Origin: Pegoplata infirma
Lineage: Eukaryota > Arthropoda > Insecta > Diptera > Anthomyiidae
Direction of reading: 5' to 3'
DNA length: 64,000 nt
Assembly: GCA_963921195.1 (NCBI GenBank)
Contig: OY992537.1
Location: 58,428,313 to 58,492,312 of the forward strand
The notes below the pieces were generated by a model, which was not told the DNA's origin, searched no databases, and was given only the letters and a program-made list of their open reading frames with translations. Made by a program: the position numbers and the translations under genes. Of this stretch, positions 45,316-57,715 are shown in pieces; positions within the stretch are counted from its first letter, which is position 1; each line of letters starts with the position of its first letter.

Positions 45316-48300
45316 TATTAATGATGTTCTTTCCAACCAAAGTTACCAAATTATCCTGATCAATTTAGAAATAAAAAAAATAATTTAAAGTTTTCAATAT
45401 CTATGTCGAATTTTCGAATGAAACTGGTTACTATGGGAATAAGGACAGGTGTTCCGGGATGAGAGTGGTACTCTTAATAGCCCTTAGTGTGCTCTTCCCA
45501 AATATAACCATTAAAATTTTTTAATCAATTGAGAAATAAGAGGTATTTAAATAATTTTACAAAAGTAAAAAAAATTTCAAGTCTATGTTAAAAATTTGGA
45601 TGAACTGGTGGTCACTATGCCCACAAGGAGCAGAATTCCAAAATGACAGTCAGGTGATAGATTAAAAAATGGATATACCCTCTAATCGTTTTTTTGGGAG
45701 TTTTGTTGTCAATTTTAAAATTGAAGGTATTTGACCCTAAAATCAGCAAATGTTTAATCAAATTCTCCTATGAAACCTGTGATCACTATGTCAATTGACG
45801 TAACTGTTCCGAGATGAACGTCATATTGTAGATAATATTGATGATGTTCTTTCCAACTATATCCATCAAATTGTCCTGATCAATTTAGAAATAAAAAAAA
45901 TAATTAATCTTGAGTTTTCAATTTATATATTAAATTTTTTAAAGAAACTCGTTACTATGGAAATATCGACAGGTGTTCCGGGACGTGAGTGGTACCATAT
46001 ATAGCCCTTAGTGTGCTCTTTCCAAATATAACCATTAAATTTTTCTGATCAATTTAGAAATTAGAGGTATTTAAAAAAATAAACTTAAGTTTCAACAATT
46101 TTATTAAAGAAAAATTAACATTTCAGTTAACAGCACTTAATGCTAAACTGTTAAAAATAAAAATAATGTTAGAAAATTGGCGGGAGTTTTTATTTTTATG
46201 TAATGTTATCTTTTTCTGATTTAAGTGCTTGAAATTTGTTGGTTAATTTTCCGATGAAATTTTTGGTCACTTGGTCACTTTTGGGAAAATGTTCCGGATT
46301 GAACGTCATGTTATAGATGATGTTCTTTCCAATCAAAGAAATTTTCCTGATAAATTTAGAAATAAAAAATGTTCAATGTTAAATTTTCCAATGAAAGTGG
46401 TTGCAATGTAAATATGAACAGGTGTTCTGGGATGAGAGTGGTACCATAAATAGCCCCTAGTGTGCTCTTTCCAAATATAACCATGGCATTTTTTTAATCA
46501 ATTTAGAAATTAGAGGTATTTAAATAATTTTATTATAGTACAAATTTGAAATCTATGTTAAAAATTTGGATGAAACTGGTGGTCACGATGACAATTGGGG
46601 CAACTGTTCCGGGATGAATGTCATGTTATAGATAGTATTGATGATGTTCTTTCCAACTATAGTCATCAAACTTTCCTAATCAATTTAGAAATAAAAAAAT
46701 AATAATCTTAAGTTTTAAATTTCTACGTTAAATTTTTTTAAAGAAACTGGTTACTATGGAAATATGGACAGGTGTTCCGAGATAAGAGTGGTACCATAAA
46801 TAGCCCTTAGTGTGCTCTTTCCAAATATAACCATTAAATTTTTCTGATCAATTTAGAAATTAGAGGTATTTAAAAAAATAAACTTAAGTTTCAACAATTT
46901 TATTAAAGAAAAATTAACATTTCAGTTAACAGCACTTAATGCTAAACTGTTAAAAATAAAAATAATGTTAGAAAATTGGCGGGAGTTTTTATTTTTATGT
47001 AATGTTATCTTTTTCTGTTTTAAATACTTGAAATTTGTTGGTAAATTTTCCGTTGAAATTTTTGGTCACTTGGTCACTTTTGGGAAAATGTTCCGGGATG
47101 AAAGTCGTGTTATAGATAGTATTGATGATGTTCTTTCCAATCAAAGATACGAAATTTTCCTGATCAATTTAGAAATAAAAAATGTTCAATGTTAAATTTT
47201 CCAATGAAACTGGTTGCAATGGAAATATGAACAGGTGTTCTGGGATGAGAGTGGTACCATAAATAGCCCCTAGTGTGCTCTTTCCAAATATAACCATGGT
47301 ATTGTTTTAATCAATTTAGAAATGAGAAGTATTTAAATAATTTTACTAAAGTAAAAAATTTCAATCTATGTTAAAAATTTGGATGAAACTGGTGGTCACT
47401 ATGGCAATTGGGGCAACTGTTCCGGGATGAATGTCATGTTATAGATAGTATTGATGATGTTCTTTCCAACTATAGCCATCAAACTTTCCTGATCAATTTA
47501 GAAATAAAAAAAATAATAATCTAAAGTTTTCCATTTCTATGTTAAATTTTTTTAAAGAAACTGGTTGCTATGGAAATATGGACAGGTGTTCCGAGATGAC
47601 AGTGGTACCATAAATAGCCCTTAGTGTGCTCTTTCCAAATATAACCACGAAATTCTTCTGGTCAATTTAAAAATTAGAGGTATTTAAAAAAATAAACATA
47701 AGTTTCACAAAAAAATTTAACATTCCAGTGTACAGTATGAAATGTTAAGCAAAAAAAATAATGTTATACAATTTGCAGAATTGTTTAAATGTAATGTTTG
47801 TTTATTTTTTTGGTTTTAAATACTTTTACGAATCTGGTGGTCACTATAGATGTATGGATCGGAATTCCTAAATGAAAGTCACATGATAAAATATGCAATT
47901 ACCATACTTTCTAGTAGTACCAGTACGAAGTATCTAGTCAATTTTAAAATTGCATTTGTATTTGATCCTAAAAACAGATAATTTAAAACCAAAGTTTCTG
48001 ATGAAACATGTGGTCACTATGGAAATTTGCTTAAATGTTCCGGGATGAAAGTCATGTTGTAGATAGTATTGGTGATGTTATTTCCAAGCAAATTTACTAA
48101 ATTATACTGATAAATTTAGAAATAAAAAAATAATAGAAAGTTCTCAATTTCTATGTTACATATTCGAATGAAACTGGTTACTATGGAAATGTGGACAGGT
48201 GTTCCGGGGTGAAAGTGGTAACCTTAATAGCCCATAGTGTGCTCTTTCCAAATATGGACAGGAAATTTTGTTGATCAATTTAGAAATAAGAGGTATTTGA

Positions 48301-50006
48301 ATAATTTTACAAAAGTTAAAAATTTTCTAATCTATGTTAAAAATTTGGATGAAACTGGTGGTCACTATGCCCACCAGGAGAAGAATTCCGAAATGAAAGC
48401 CATGTGATAGGTTAAACGATGGTCGTTGTGTTGAAAGTTTTGTAGTCAATTTTGAAATTAAAGTAATTTTATCCTAAAATCAGGAAATTTTAAATAAAAT
48501 TTTCCTATAAAACTTGTGGTCACTACGGCAATTGGCGTAACTGTTCCGGGATGAGCGTCATATTATAGATAGTATTGGTGATGTTCTTTCCAACTATAGC
48601 CATCAAATTCTCCTGATCAATTTAGAAGTGAAAAAAAAAAAATATTAATGTAAAGTTTTTAATTTCTATGCTAAATATTTGAAGGAAACTGGTCACTACG
48701 GAAATATGGACAGGTGTTCCGGGACGAGAGTGGTACTATAAATAGCTCTTAGTGTGCTTTATCCAAATATAACCATGACAATTTTCTGATCAATTTAGAA
48801 ATTAGAGGTATTTAAAGAATTAAACATAAGTTTTAACAAAAAGTTTAACATTCTAGTTAACAGAACTTAATGCTGAAATGTTAAATAAGTTAAAATAATA
48901 ATGTTAGACAATTGGCGGGAGATTACATTTTTTTGGCGGAAAAATAACATTCTGTTAAGAATACATCTTTACACTGAAAAGTATGAAGTTTAGAAATATA
49001 AAAAAATTACATTAGGTCGGATCGATTTTAGGTTTTTTTTTTTTAAACGGGAAGATCGCAAATGTTGAGAATGGATGTGAAAATAATTTACAAAAAAAAT
49101 CGTCTTAGTTGGGTTTAAACTCAGTAACCGCTTTTGATATGGAAATCGGACGTTAACAATTTTGTAAGTAAATTCAACTGAAAAAAACGTTTTTTTTTTT
49201 CTATTAAAAAACGGGCTACTTAAATTTCATTTAAAACAACAAACATTTTCACTTATTTTTAAACGTTAATAAATGACCAGACATTCATTAAAACAAATGA
49301 TATTTCAGTTATTTTAACTGCTTACATTTTTTTATTTTGTGAAGTAAAAATAAAATTATTTGAATAACAAACTACAAAAACCGTAAATTATGTGGTATAA
49401 TCAGTCACAAATAATTTAACTGATAAAAATATTTTCCGTAAATTTTGTAGTTTATTTTTTTAACAACTGTTTAAGTCAGCTTATATTTAAGTTTCATTGT
49501 AAATTAAATGATAAAACATTAAAAACAACTTTACCTAAAAACTTTGTGAATGAACCTAAATAGTTACTGTAAAATTTATCTGGGTGCATAACTCAAAAAA
49601 CGCTATCTTTGAGTTAATGATGCAGAATTCTTTGTTATATCATGCTTTATATTGTGTCAAAAATTCGTATTAATATCTTTTATACCCACCGTTTGAGAAG
49701 AGAACACGCCATTATTACATTTTCAATGTACCGGCCTTTTTCAATGGAAAACCAGTTTCAGTTGTAAACTTTAAACTCGATTTTCCGATTTTTCGGTTCC
49801 AAAATTTAATTTTTTTTTTAAACTTTGAAGGAAAACTTTTTTATTTCTTAATTGGTCAGGAAATTTTAGTAAGAACGACATCATTGCTATCATTAACATG
49901 ACTTTTATCACTGAACATTTACTTAATATTGCCATTGTGCCCACAAGTTTTATAGGAAAAATTGCATAAGAATTTAAAGTTTTAAGGATCAACACTGTGA
50001 CAAGAG

Positions 50007-50060
50007 CAATGGTTCTCAAACGGTGGGTCGCGACCCCCCAGGGGGTCGCTAACAAATTTG
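50007..50060. mobile_element. Solo hAT (Charlie/Buster-type) terminus
   Basis: CAATGGTTCTCAAACGGTGG followed by GTCGCGACCCCCCAGGGGGTCGC is very close to the classic CAGTGGTTCTCAA...GGTCGCGACCCC terminal sequence of Charlie-like hAT elements. No facing terminus was found in the spacer, so the copy is truncated. Confidence 0.7.
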
Positions 50061-50179
50061 TTAAAACCTTAGATTTTGGTAAATTTTAAACACATTTTTT
50101 TTAATTGTTGTGTTATAAAAATATACAAATACTTTTATAAAAGAAAAATATTTTTTCAATCACTTAAGGTCCCTCCGTA

Positions 50180-51330
50180 ATCACTGTGCAGTTGTTAATT
50201 TCTCTGGATGCCCAACACTTATTTGTGAAGTGTTTTGGCTCAGTCTAGGATCTGACAGTTCGTTTTCTATTAACTTTTCGATGCTGATTTCGAATTTTGG
50301 TTACAAATTTTTCTAGTACGTTTTTGAGAAAATTAAAGGCAAAGTTCACAAAAACGTATTCTTGTGCATTTTAAAGAGCTTTGTTTGTGAAATTTTCAGA
50401 TGCGTCTGAGATATGACCACTTTTCTCGATTCACTTTTTAATGCTGATTCCAAGTCTGCATCCGAATAACGGATCTAGATTCGCGATCGAATAAAATTTC
50501 TAGAGTCCGTCCGAAACCAGTTTTTCGAGGCCAAACCGAAACCGAACCGAATATTGGGCCAAAAAGAGATATTCGGCCGAAACCGAAACTTAAAAATGGC
50601 ATGAATAAAATCATTAAAAATTTTTTAAAAATAAATATACGGGGCTTTATGTTTTTGAATGATAGGAATTGTTGCATTTATAAAAAAAATGTTTTTTAAA
50701 AAACTGTAAAAAAAATTCTAAATTTCATATGTAGATTAGGAGAAAAAAAAATATTTCAACAATAACAGTATTACAGTTATTGGACAACCTTGCTTCTTTT
50801 TGTTCAAGTAAACTGAAACAAGCAAATTAGAACACGAAATTAAAAATTAGCGACTTTTTTTTATATATTTTTTAAAATACCAAAAAGTTTCGGTTTCGGC
50901 TAATATTCGGCCAAAATTTTGCCGAAACCGAGACCGAAACCGATCGATCAATACGAAACATTGGTACATAATTTTGAAAAAAAAACTATAATTCCTCCAA
51001 ATTGGACTTTAAATTCTTTCTTGGTAAACATTTCTTCATTTCTGATTTTCGGAAAAAAATCTATGAAGATAGTAAGTTTCGATATAAAATACCGTAGTTC
51101 AAGATCTGGTTTTTAAATTTTTGAGAAAATTGAGGTCGAAGTTCACAAAAATTGTGTTTTATTTTTTAGAAGTTTTTTACTTGAAATTTTTGGTATGCGT
51201 CTGGGATCTGACCACACGGTTTCGATTAAACTTTCAATGCTGCTTCTGAATTAGGTTTCCAAATTTTTCCATTACTTTAGGTTTTTGAAAAAACTTGCAA
51301 ATATATGTTCTTTGTTATTTTTTATTTAAA
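50180..51330. repeat. Dispersed repeat H, segments 2 and 3
   Basis: 'gatctgacagttcg...cttttcgatgctgatttcgaatttt' and 'gagaaaattaaaggcaaagttcacaaaaa' near 50250-50360, and 'tgggatctgaccacacggtttcgattaaactttcaatgctg' near 51198-51240, repeat the segment found at 3610-3770. The inverted repeat at 50519-50945 sits between them. Confidence 0.55.
50519..50945. mobile_element. CCGAAAC-rich inverted-repeat element
   Basis: 'aaaccgaaaccgaaccgaatattgggcc' and 'attcggccgaaaccgaaact' (50519-50600) face 'agtttcggtttcggctaatattcggcc' and 'gccgaaaccgagaccgaaaccgatcg' (50885-50945). Arms are made of CCGAAAC/GTTTCGG words around a ~280 bp A/T-rich loop. No transposase. Confidence 0.6.
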
Positions 51331-51399
51331 ATTTTTATGTTGAATAAGCCAAACACATGATATTTGTTTTTGTAATACACAACATTTAAAATTGATTTT

Positions 51400-51530
51400 G
51401 ATAATGATTTTTTCCAATTGAAAAAATGTAATTACCATTAAATGGTAATGAATTTTTTTTCATTATCATTGATATCAACCAATGGTAATGAAATTTCAAT
51501 GGTAATGAAAAATTCCCATCTATGGACTAG
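51400..51530. repeat. ATTACCATT/AATGGTAAT cluster with a hAT-like end
   Basis: Several ATTACCATT or AATGGTAAT words form local dyads (for example ATTACCATTAAATGGTAAT at about 51431-51449). The cluster ends ATTCCCATCTATGG, resembling the (TA)GAGATGGG terminus of the GTGAGT hAT MITEs. The other end is not visible. Confidence 0.4.
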
Positions 51531-51709
51531 AGTCTACTTTTTAATCTAGCATATGCCCTTAATTTCGGAATTCTATTCCATATGGTCATTAGGGTGACAC
51601 AAACATGAGTTTTGGCAAATTTCGTTAAGCGCCGGGAAAACTTTCTTTTCCTTGGCTGTATGGTATGACCAAATGCAGTAAAATTAAGCAATTTTTGATT
51701 TACATCGCT

Positions 51710-54700
51710 TCCGATCTTCCCGTTAAAAAAAAAAAAAAAAAACCTAAAATCGATCCGACCTAATGTAATTTTTTTATATTTCTAAACTTCATACTTTTCA
51801 GTGTAAAGATGTATTCTTAACAGAATGTTATTTTTCCGCCAAAAAAATGTAATCTCCCGCCAATTGTCTAACATTATTATTTTAACTTATTTAACATTTC
51901 AGCATTAAGTTCTGTTAACTAGAATGTTAAACTTTTTGTTAAAACTTATGTTTAATTCTTTAAATACCTCTAATTTCTAAATTGATCAGAAAATTGTCAT
52001 GGTTATATTTGGATAAAGCACACTAAGAGCTATTTATAGTACCACTCTCGTCCCGGAACACCTGTCCATATTTCCGTAGTGACCAGTTTCCTTCAAATAT
52101 TTAGCATAGAAATTAAAAACTTTACATTAATATTTTTTTTTTTTTCACTTCTAAATTGATCAGGAGAATTTGATGGCTATAGTTGGAAAGAACATCACCA
52201 ATACTATCTATAATATGACGCTCATCCCGGAACAGTTACGCCAATTGCCGTAGTGACCACAAGTTTTATAGGAAAATTTTATTTAAAATTTCCTGATTTT
52301 AGGATAAAATTACTTTAATTTCAAAATTGACTACAAAACTTTCAACACAACGACCATCGTTTAACCTATCACATGGCTTTCATTTCGGAATTCTTCTCCT
52401 GGTGGGCATAGTGACCACCAGTTTCATCCAAATTTTTAACATAGATTAGAAAATTTTTAACTTTTGTAAAATTATTCAAATACCTCTTATTTCTAAATTG
52501 ATCAACAAAATTTCCTGTCCATATTTGGAAAGAGCACACTATGGGCTATTAAGGTTACCACTTTCACCCCGGAACACCTGTCCACATTTCCATAGTAACC
52601 AGTTTCATTCGAATATGTAACATAGAAATTGAGAACTTTCTATTATTTTTTTATTTCTAAATTTATCAGTATAATTTAGTAAATTTGCTTGGAAATAACA
52701 TCACCAATACTATCTACAACATGACTTTCATCCCGGAACATTTAAGCAAATTTCCATAGTGACCACATGTTTCATCAGAAACTTTGGTTTTAAATTATCT
52801 GTTTTTAGGATCAAATACAAATGCAATTTTAAAATTGACTAGATACTTCGTACTGGTACTACTAGAAAGTATGGTAATTGCATATTTTATCATGTGACTT
52901 TCATTTAGGAATTCCGATCCATACATCTATAGTGACCACCAGATTCGTAAAAGTATTTAAAACCAAAAAAATAAACAAACATTACATTTAAACAATTCTG
53001 CAAATTGTATAACATTATTTTTTTTGCTTAACATTTCATACTGTACACTGGAATGTTAAATTTTTTTGTGAAACTTATGTTTATTTTTTTAAATACCTCT
53101 AATTTTTAAATTGACCAGAAGAATTTCGTGGTTATATTTGGAAAGAGCACACTAAGGGCTATTTATGGTACCACTGTCATCTCGGAACACCTGTCCATAT
53201 TTCCATAGCAACCAGTTTCTTTAAAAAAATTTAACATAGAAATGGAAAACTTTAGATTATTATTTTTTTTATTTCTAAATTGATCAGGAAAGTTTGATGG
53301 CTATAGTTGGAAAGAACATCATCAATACTATCTATAACATGACATTCATCCCGGAACAGTTGCCCCAATTGCCATAGTGACCACCAGTTTCATCCAAATT
53401 TTTAACATAGATTGAAATTTTTTACTTTAGTAAAATTATTTAAATACTTCTCATTTCTAAATTGATTAAAACAATACCATGGTTATATTTGGAAAGAGCA
53501 CACTAGGGGCTATTTATGGTACCACTCTCATCCCAGAACACCTGTTCATATTTCCATTGCAACCAGTTTCATTGGAAAATTTAACATTGAACATTTTTTA
53601 TTTCTAAATTGATCAGGAAAATTTCGTATCTTTGATTGGAAAGAACATCATCAATACTATCTATAACACGACTTTCATCCCGGAACATTTTCCCAAAAGT
53701 GACCAAGTGACCAAAAATTTCAACGGAAAATTTACCAACAAATTTCAAGTATTTAAAACAGAAAAAGATAACATTACATAAAAATAAAAACTCCCGCCAA
53801 TTTTCTAACATTATTTTTATTTTTAACAGTTTAGCATTAAGTGCTGTTAACTGAAATGTTAATTTTTCTTTAATAAAATTGTTGAAACTTAAGTTTATTT
53901 TTTTAAATACCTCTAATTTCTAAATTGATCAGAAAAATTTAATGGTTATATTTGGAAAGAGCACACTAAGGGCTATTTATGGTACCACTCTTATCTCGGA
54001 ACACCTGTCCATATTTCCATAGTAACCAGTTTCTTTAAAAAAATTTAACGTAGAAATTTAAAACTTAAGATTATTATTTTTTTATTTCTAAATTGATTAG
54101 GAAAGTTTGATGACTATAGTTGGAAAGAACATCATCAATACTATCTATAACATGACATTCATCCCGGAACAGTTGCCCCAATTGTCATCGTGACCACCAG
54201 TTTCATCCAAATTTTTAACATAGATTTCAAATTTGTACTATAATAAAATTATTTAAATACCTCTAATTTCTAAATTGATTAAAAAAATGCCATGGTTATA
54301 TTTGGAAAGAGCACACTAGGGGCTATTTATGGTACCACTCTCATCCCAGAACACCTGTTCATATTTACATTGCAACCACTTTCATTGGAAAATTTAACAT
54401 TGAACATTTTTTATTTCTAAATTTATCAGGAAAATTTCTTTGATTGGAAAGAACATCATCTATAACATGACGTTCAATCCGGAACATTTTCCCAAAAGTG
54501 ACCAAGTGACCAAAAATTTCATCGGAAAATTAACCAACAAATTTCAAGCACTTAAATCAGAAAAAGATAACATTACATAAAAATAAAAACTCCCGCCAAT
54601 TTTCTAACATTATTTTTATTTTTAACAGTTTAGCATTAAGTGCTGTTAACTGAAATGTTAATTTTTCTTTAATAAAATTGTTGAAACTTAAGTTTATTTT

Positions 54701-57700
54701 TTTAAATACCTCTAATTTCTAAATTGATCAGAAAAATTTAATGGTTATATTTGGAAAGAGCACACTAAGGGCTATATATGGTACCACTCACGTCCCGGAA
54801 CACCTGTCGATATTTCCATAGTAACGAGTTTCTTTAAAAAATTTAATATATAAATTGAAAACTCAAGATTAATTATTTTTTTTATTTCTAAATTGATCAG
54901 GACAATTTGATGGATATAGTTGGAAAGAACATCATCAATATTATCTACAATATGACGTTCATCTCGGAACAGTTACGTCAATTGACATAGTGATCACAGG
55001 TTTCATAGGAGAATTTGATTAAACATTTGCTGATTTTAGGGTCAAATACCTTCAATTTTAAAATTGACAACAAAACTCCCAAAAAAACGATTAGAGGGTA
55101 TATCCATTTTTTAATCTATCACCTGACTGTCATTTTGGAATTCTGCTCCTTGTGGGCATAGTGACCACCAGTTCATCCAAATTTTTAACATAGACTTGAA
55201 ATTTTTTTTACTTTTGTAAAATTATTTAAATACCTCTTATTTCTCAATTGATTAAAAAATTTTAATGGTTATATTTGGGAAGAGCACACTAAGGGCTATT
55301 AAGAGTACCACTCTCATCCCGGAACACCTGTCCTTATTCCCATAGTAACCAGTTTCATTCGAAAATTCGACATAGATATTGAAAACTTTAAATTATTTTT
55401 TTTATTTCTAAATTGATCAGGATAATTTGGTAACTTTGGTTGGAAAGAACATCATTAATACAGTAGAATCTCACAAATTAGAACTCTCACAAATTAGATC
55501 TCTCCAGATATTAGAACCGGCAATTTTAATGTATTGAACGCTCTAAAATTAGAACCTGTGGTTCTAATTTCTGGAAGTTTTATTTTTTTTTGTTTTTATT
55601 TACACTACAAAATATTTTTTTTATAGTTTTTTTTTAACTAAATAGGGGAAAACCCGAATTGTATGTAGTAACCGCTCTAAAATTAGAACCAGTGGTTCTT
55701 ATTTCTGGACTTTTTTTTGTTTTTATTTTCACAATTCCATAAGTGTAAGAGAAATCGAAAAATGAAATGAAGATGGGTTTAATGACTGATCAAATAGCAG
55801 TGACGATGATACAATCGATGTAACGCCTATTATTTCCAATTTCAAAGCCCATAAAAGTGTTTTCTACAAATTTAATGTGTTATAGTAATTTAATATTAAC
55901 AAAAAAAATGGTTTTGTGTTAAAATAAAGCAGTCGTAACTGTTTTTATTATTATTATTTATAATTTTCTTTGAAAAAAATAATGTCCAGAAATTAGAACT
56001 TTTCAGAAATAAGAATTACCCGAGGAACAAAGTGGTTCTAATTTGCGAGATTCTACTGTACTATATATAACATGACTTTTATACCGGAACAGTTGCGCCA
56101 ATTGCCATAGTGACCACAAGTTTCTTCGGAAAATTTGGTTAAGAATTTCTTGTTTTTGGGATCAAATACCCCCGATTTCAAAATTTTCTAGAGAGTATTT
56201 AAATTGCATAATACATCACATGACTCTCATTTTTGTATTCTACTCCTTGTGGCCAAAGTGACTACCAGTTTAAAAAAATTTCCTCTAATTGCCATAGTGA
56301 CCACGAGTTACATCGGAAAATTTGATCTAAAACTTATGTTTTCTGGAGCAAATGTCTTCAATTTCAAATTTGATTACAAAACTTTCAACGCTATGACTAG
56401 AGTTTATGTCCATTGGATAATCTTTCACATAACTTTCATTTCGGAAATCCGGTCAATAGTGACCATCAGTTTTATTCAACATAAATTTGACAATTTTTAA
56501 TTCCATGTTTCTCCAACCTTTTAGTTAAATATAAAAAAAAAAGTAAAAAATTAACTTTATATTTTGCCCGCCATTTGCAGAATACTCCCTCCAGCCCCCC
56601 CCCCTCCTCCCCCAACCTCTTTTGTTGTTTTTATTTTCTATAAAAAAAATCAGTTAGTTTACTTTATTAAAGTTGGTTGTTTTTTTTTTTTTCGTAAATT
56701 TAACATATCGGTTTTTTAAAACTTAGGGTAATTTTTTTTTTATTCATAAATTTTGTTTTTTTCTGAACATTTGCAGAATTATAAAAATACCTCAAGTTTC
56801 TAAATTGATCACAAAATTTTTTTGGATATCATTGGAAAGAGTATACTTAGGGCTATTTATGGTACCACTTTCATCCCGGAACACCTGTCCATATTTCCAT
56901 AGTGACCATTAGTTTCATCCAAAAACTTAACATAGAAATTCAAAACTTCAGAGCAATTTTTTTTTTATTTCTAAATTGATCAGGAAAATTTGGAAGCTAT
57001 GGTTAGAAAGAACATCATTAATACTATCTATGACATGACTTTCATCCGGGAACATTTGTCCAAATTGCCATAGTGACCACAAGTTTTTTGGAAAAATTTG
57101 GCCTGAAATTTTCAGTTTTTAGGATAAAATACCTCCAATTTAAAAACTGACTAGAAAACTCATACCTATATGACTAGAGAGTATGTCCATAACATAATCT
57201 AACACATGACTTTCATTTCGGAATTCCAGTCCATGTGTCCATAGTGACCAGCAGATTCATCCAAAAATTTAACATAGAATTTGGAATTTTAAAGTCAGTA
57301 TAACTCCAACTTTTAAATTGACCAGGCAGATTTTATAACCAGATGTAGAAAGTACATGACCCATACTACCATCAATATATGTGCCAGGTCGGAACACGTT
57401 CCATTGCTCCCGTAGTGACCACTGGATTTGTCCACTTTTTACACGAAAAATTACTAGAGTTAAGTGACGAATTTAAAGTACTAAAAAATGGAATTTTTAT
57501 ATTTAGCTATTTTAGAATCAAAGACTACAGTCTTACCGACTCATGGCCTGCCCGCCAAAAATAGGACCGCCCCCGTTCCCCTTTATTCGATACTCTTTCA
57601 AAACTCCCTTTTTAAAAAAAATAACATTGCACTGTTAAAACGCTGTTAAACGCTCTGTAATGTAAAATGGTTTGTGTCTTGGGTGCTAAAATTCAAATTT

Positions 57701-57715
57701 ATCTTAACGCACATT
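51710..57715 (-). repeat. Right arm of the giant foldback
   Basis: Reverse complement of 43061-49061 throughout, including the mirror pogo/Tigger-like MITE (55461-56058), the C-rich run (56587-56613) and the GGCGGG-containing end near 57540-57580. Frames at 53581-53811, 56204-56500 and 57379-57564 translate identically to their mirror partners because the DNA is identical. They are not separate genes. Confidence 0.85.
55461..56058. mobile_element. pogo/Tigger-like TA-flanked MITE in the right arm
   Basis: Exact mirror of 44718-45315. CAGTAGAATCTCACAAATTA at the left and GCGAGATTCTACTG at the right, with TA on both sides. Its position in both arms shows the arms share this insertion by descent or conversion. 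Confidence 0.8.

Larger units (their letters stand above)
43061..49061 (+). repeat. Left arm of the giant foldback: ~180-bp tandem repeats in three types
   Basis: Repeated phrases mark the units. Type alpha: GGTCACTATGG then GGAATTCCGAAATGAAAGTCA. Type beta: GGTCACTATGGCAATTGG then CTGTTCCGGGATGAAAGTCATG, 'gatagtattgatgatgttctttccaa'. Type gamma: GGTTACTATGGAAATATGGAC then GGTGTTCCGGGATGAGAGTGG, 'tagcccttagtgtgctctttcc'. They alternate, making a higher-order unit of about 0.55 kb. A block with 'ttagaaaattggcgggag' occurs at about 46170 and 46970, part of a near-perfect ~180 bp direct repeat 799 bp apart. Short frames here are repeat translations. Confidence 0.85.
49062..51709. other. Asymmetric spacer of the giant foldback
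   Basis: Contains single-copy-like A/T-rich DNA (49062-49680), decayed arm-type repeat (about 49740-50000 with 'ttggtcaggaaattt', 'cacaagttttatagg'), a hAT-type terminus, repeat H, a CCGAAAC inverted repeat and an ATTACCATT cluster. No transposase-like frame is visible. Confidence 0.6.
43061..57715. mobile_element. Giant 14.65 kb foldback: two 6.0 kb near-identical inverted arms
   Basis: Positions in the two arms pair as x + y = 100776 over most of their length. That holds for 43212/57564, 44276/56500 and 46965/53811, and the stretches I compared are identical. Near the inner ends the sum becomes 100775, so the arms differ by very small indels. Termini are AATGTGCGTTAAGATAAATT and its exact complement. 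The 7-mer CAATAAT (or 8-mer TCAATAAT) flanks both ends within a DINE-like element. The arms are tandem repeats and the spacer (49062-51709) is asymmetric. Long tandem-repeat TIRs with a 7-bp duplication are known for Galileo of the P superfamily, so that is one possible relation. I see no transposase. Confidence 0.85.

Noticed and set aside
51592..51763. 172-bp MITE with TAGGGTG / TAGGTCGG ends in the foldback spacer
   Set aside because: The ends match only over a few bases, the flanks show no duplication, and part of the sequence is shared by both arms, so boundaries are not supported.
43212..57564. Pairs of identical predicted proteins (for example 44276-44572 and 56204-56500)
   Set aside because: Identity is due to the DNA-level inverted repeat; the frames are short and lie across noncoding tandem repeats.
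43061..57715. Simple sequencing hairpin artefact
   Set aside because: A 2.65 kb asymmetric spacer, small differences between arms near their inner ends, and a flanking target duplication in a restorable host element argue for a real structure, although spanning reads are still decisive.
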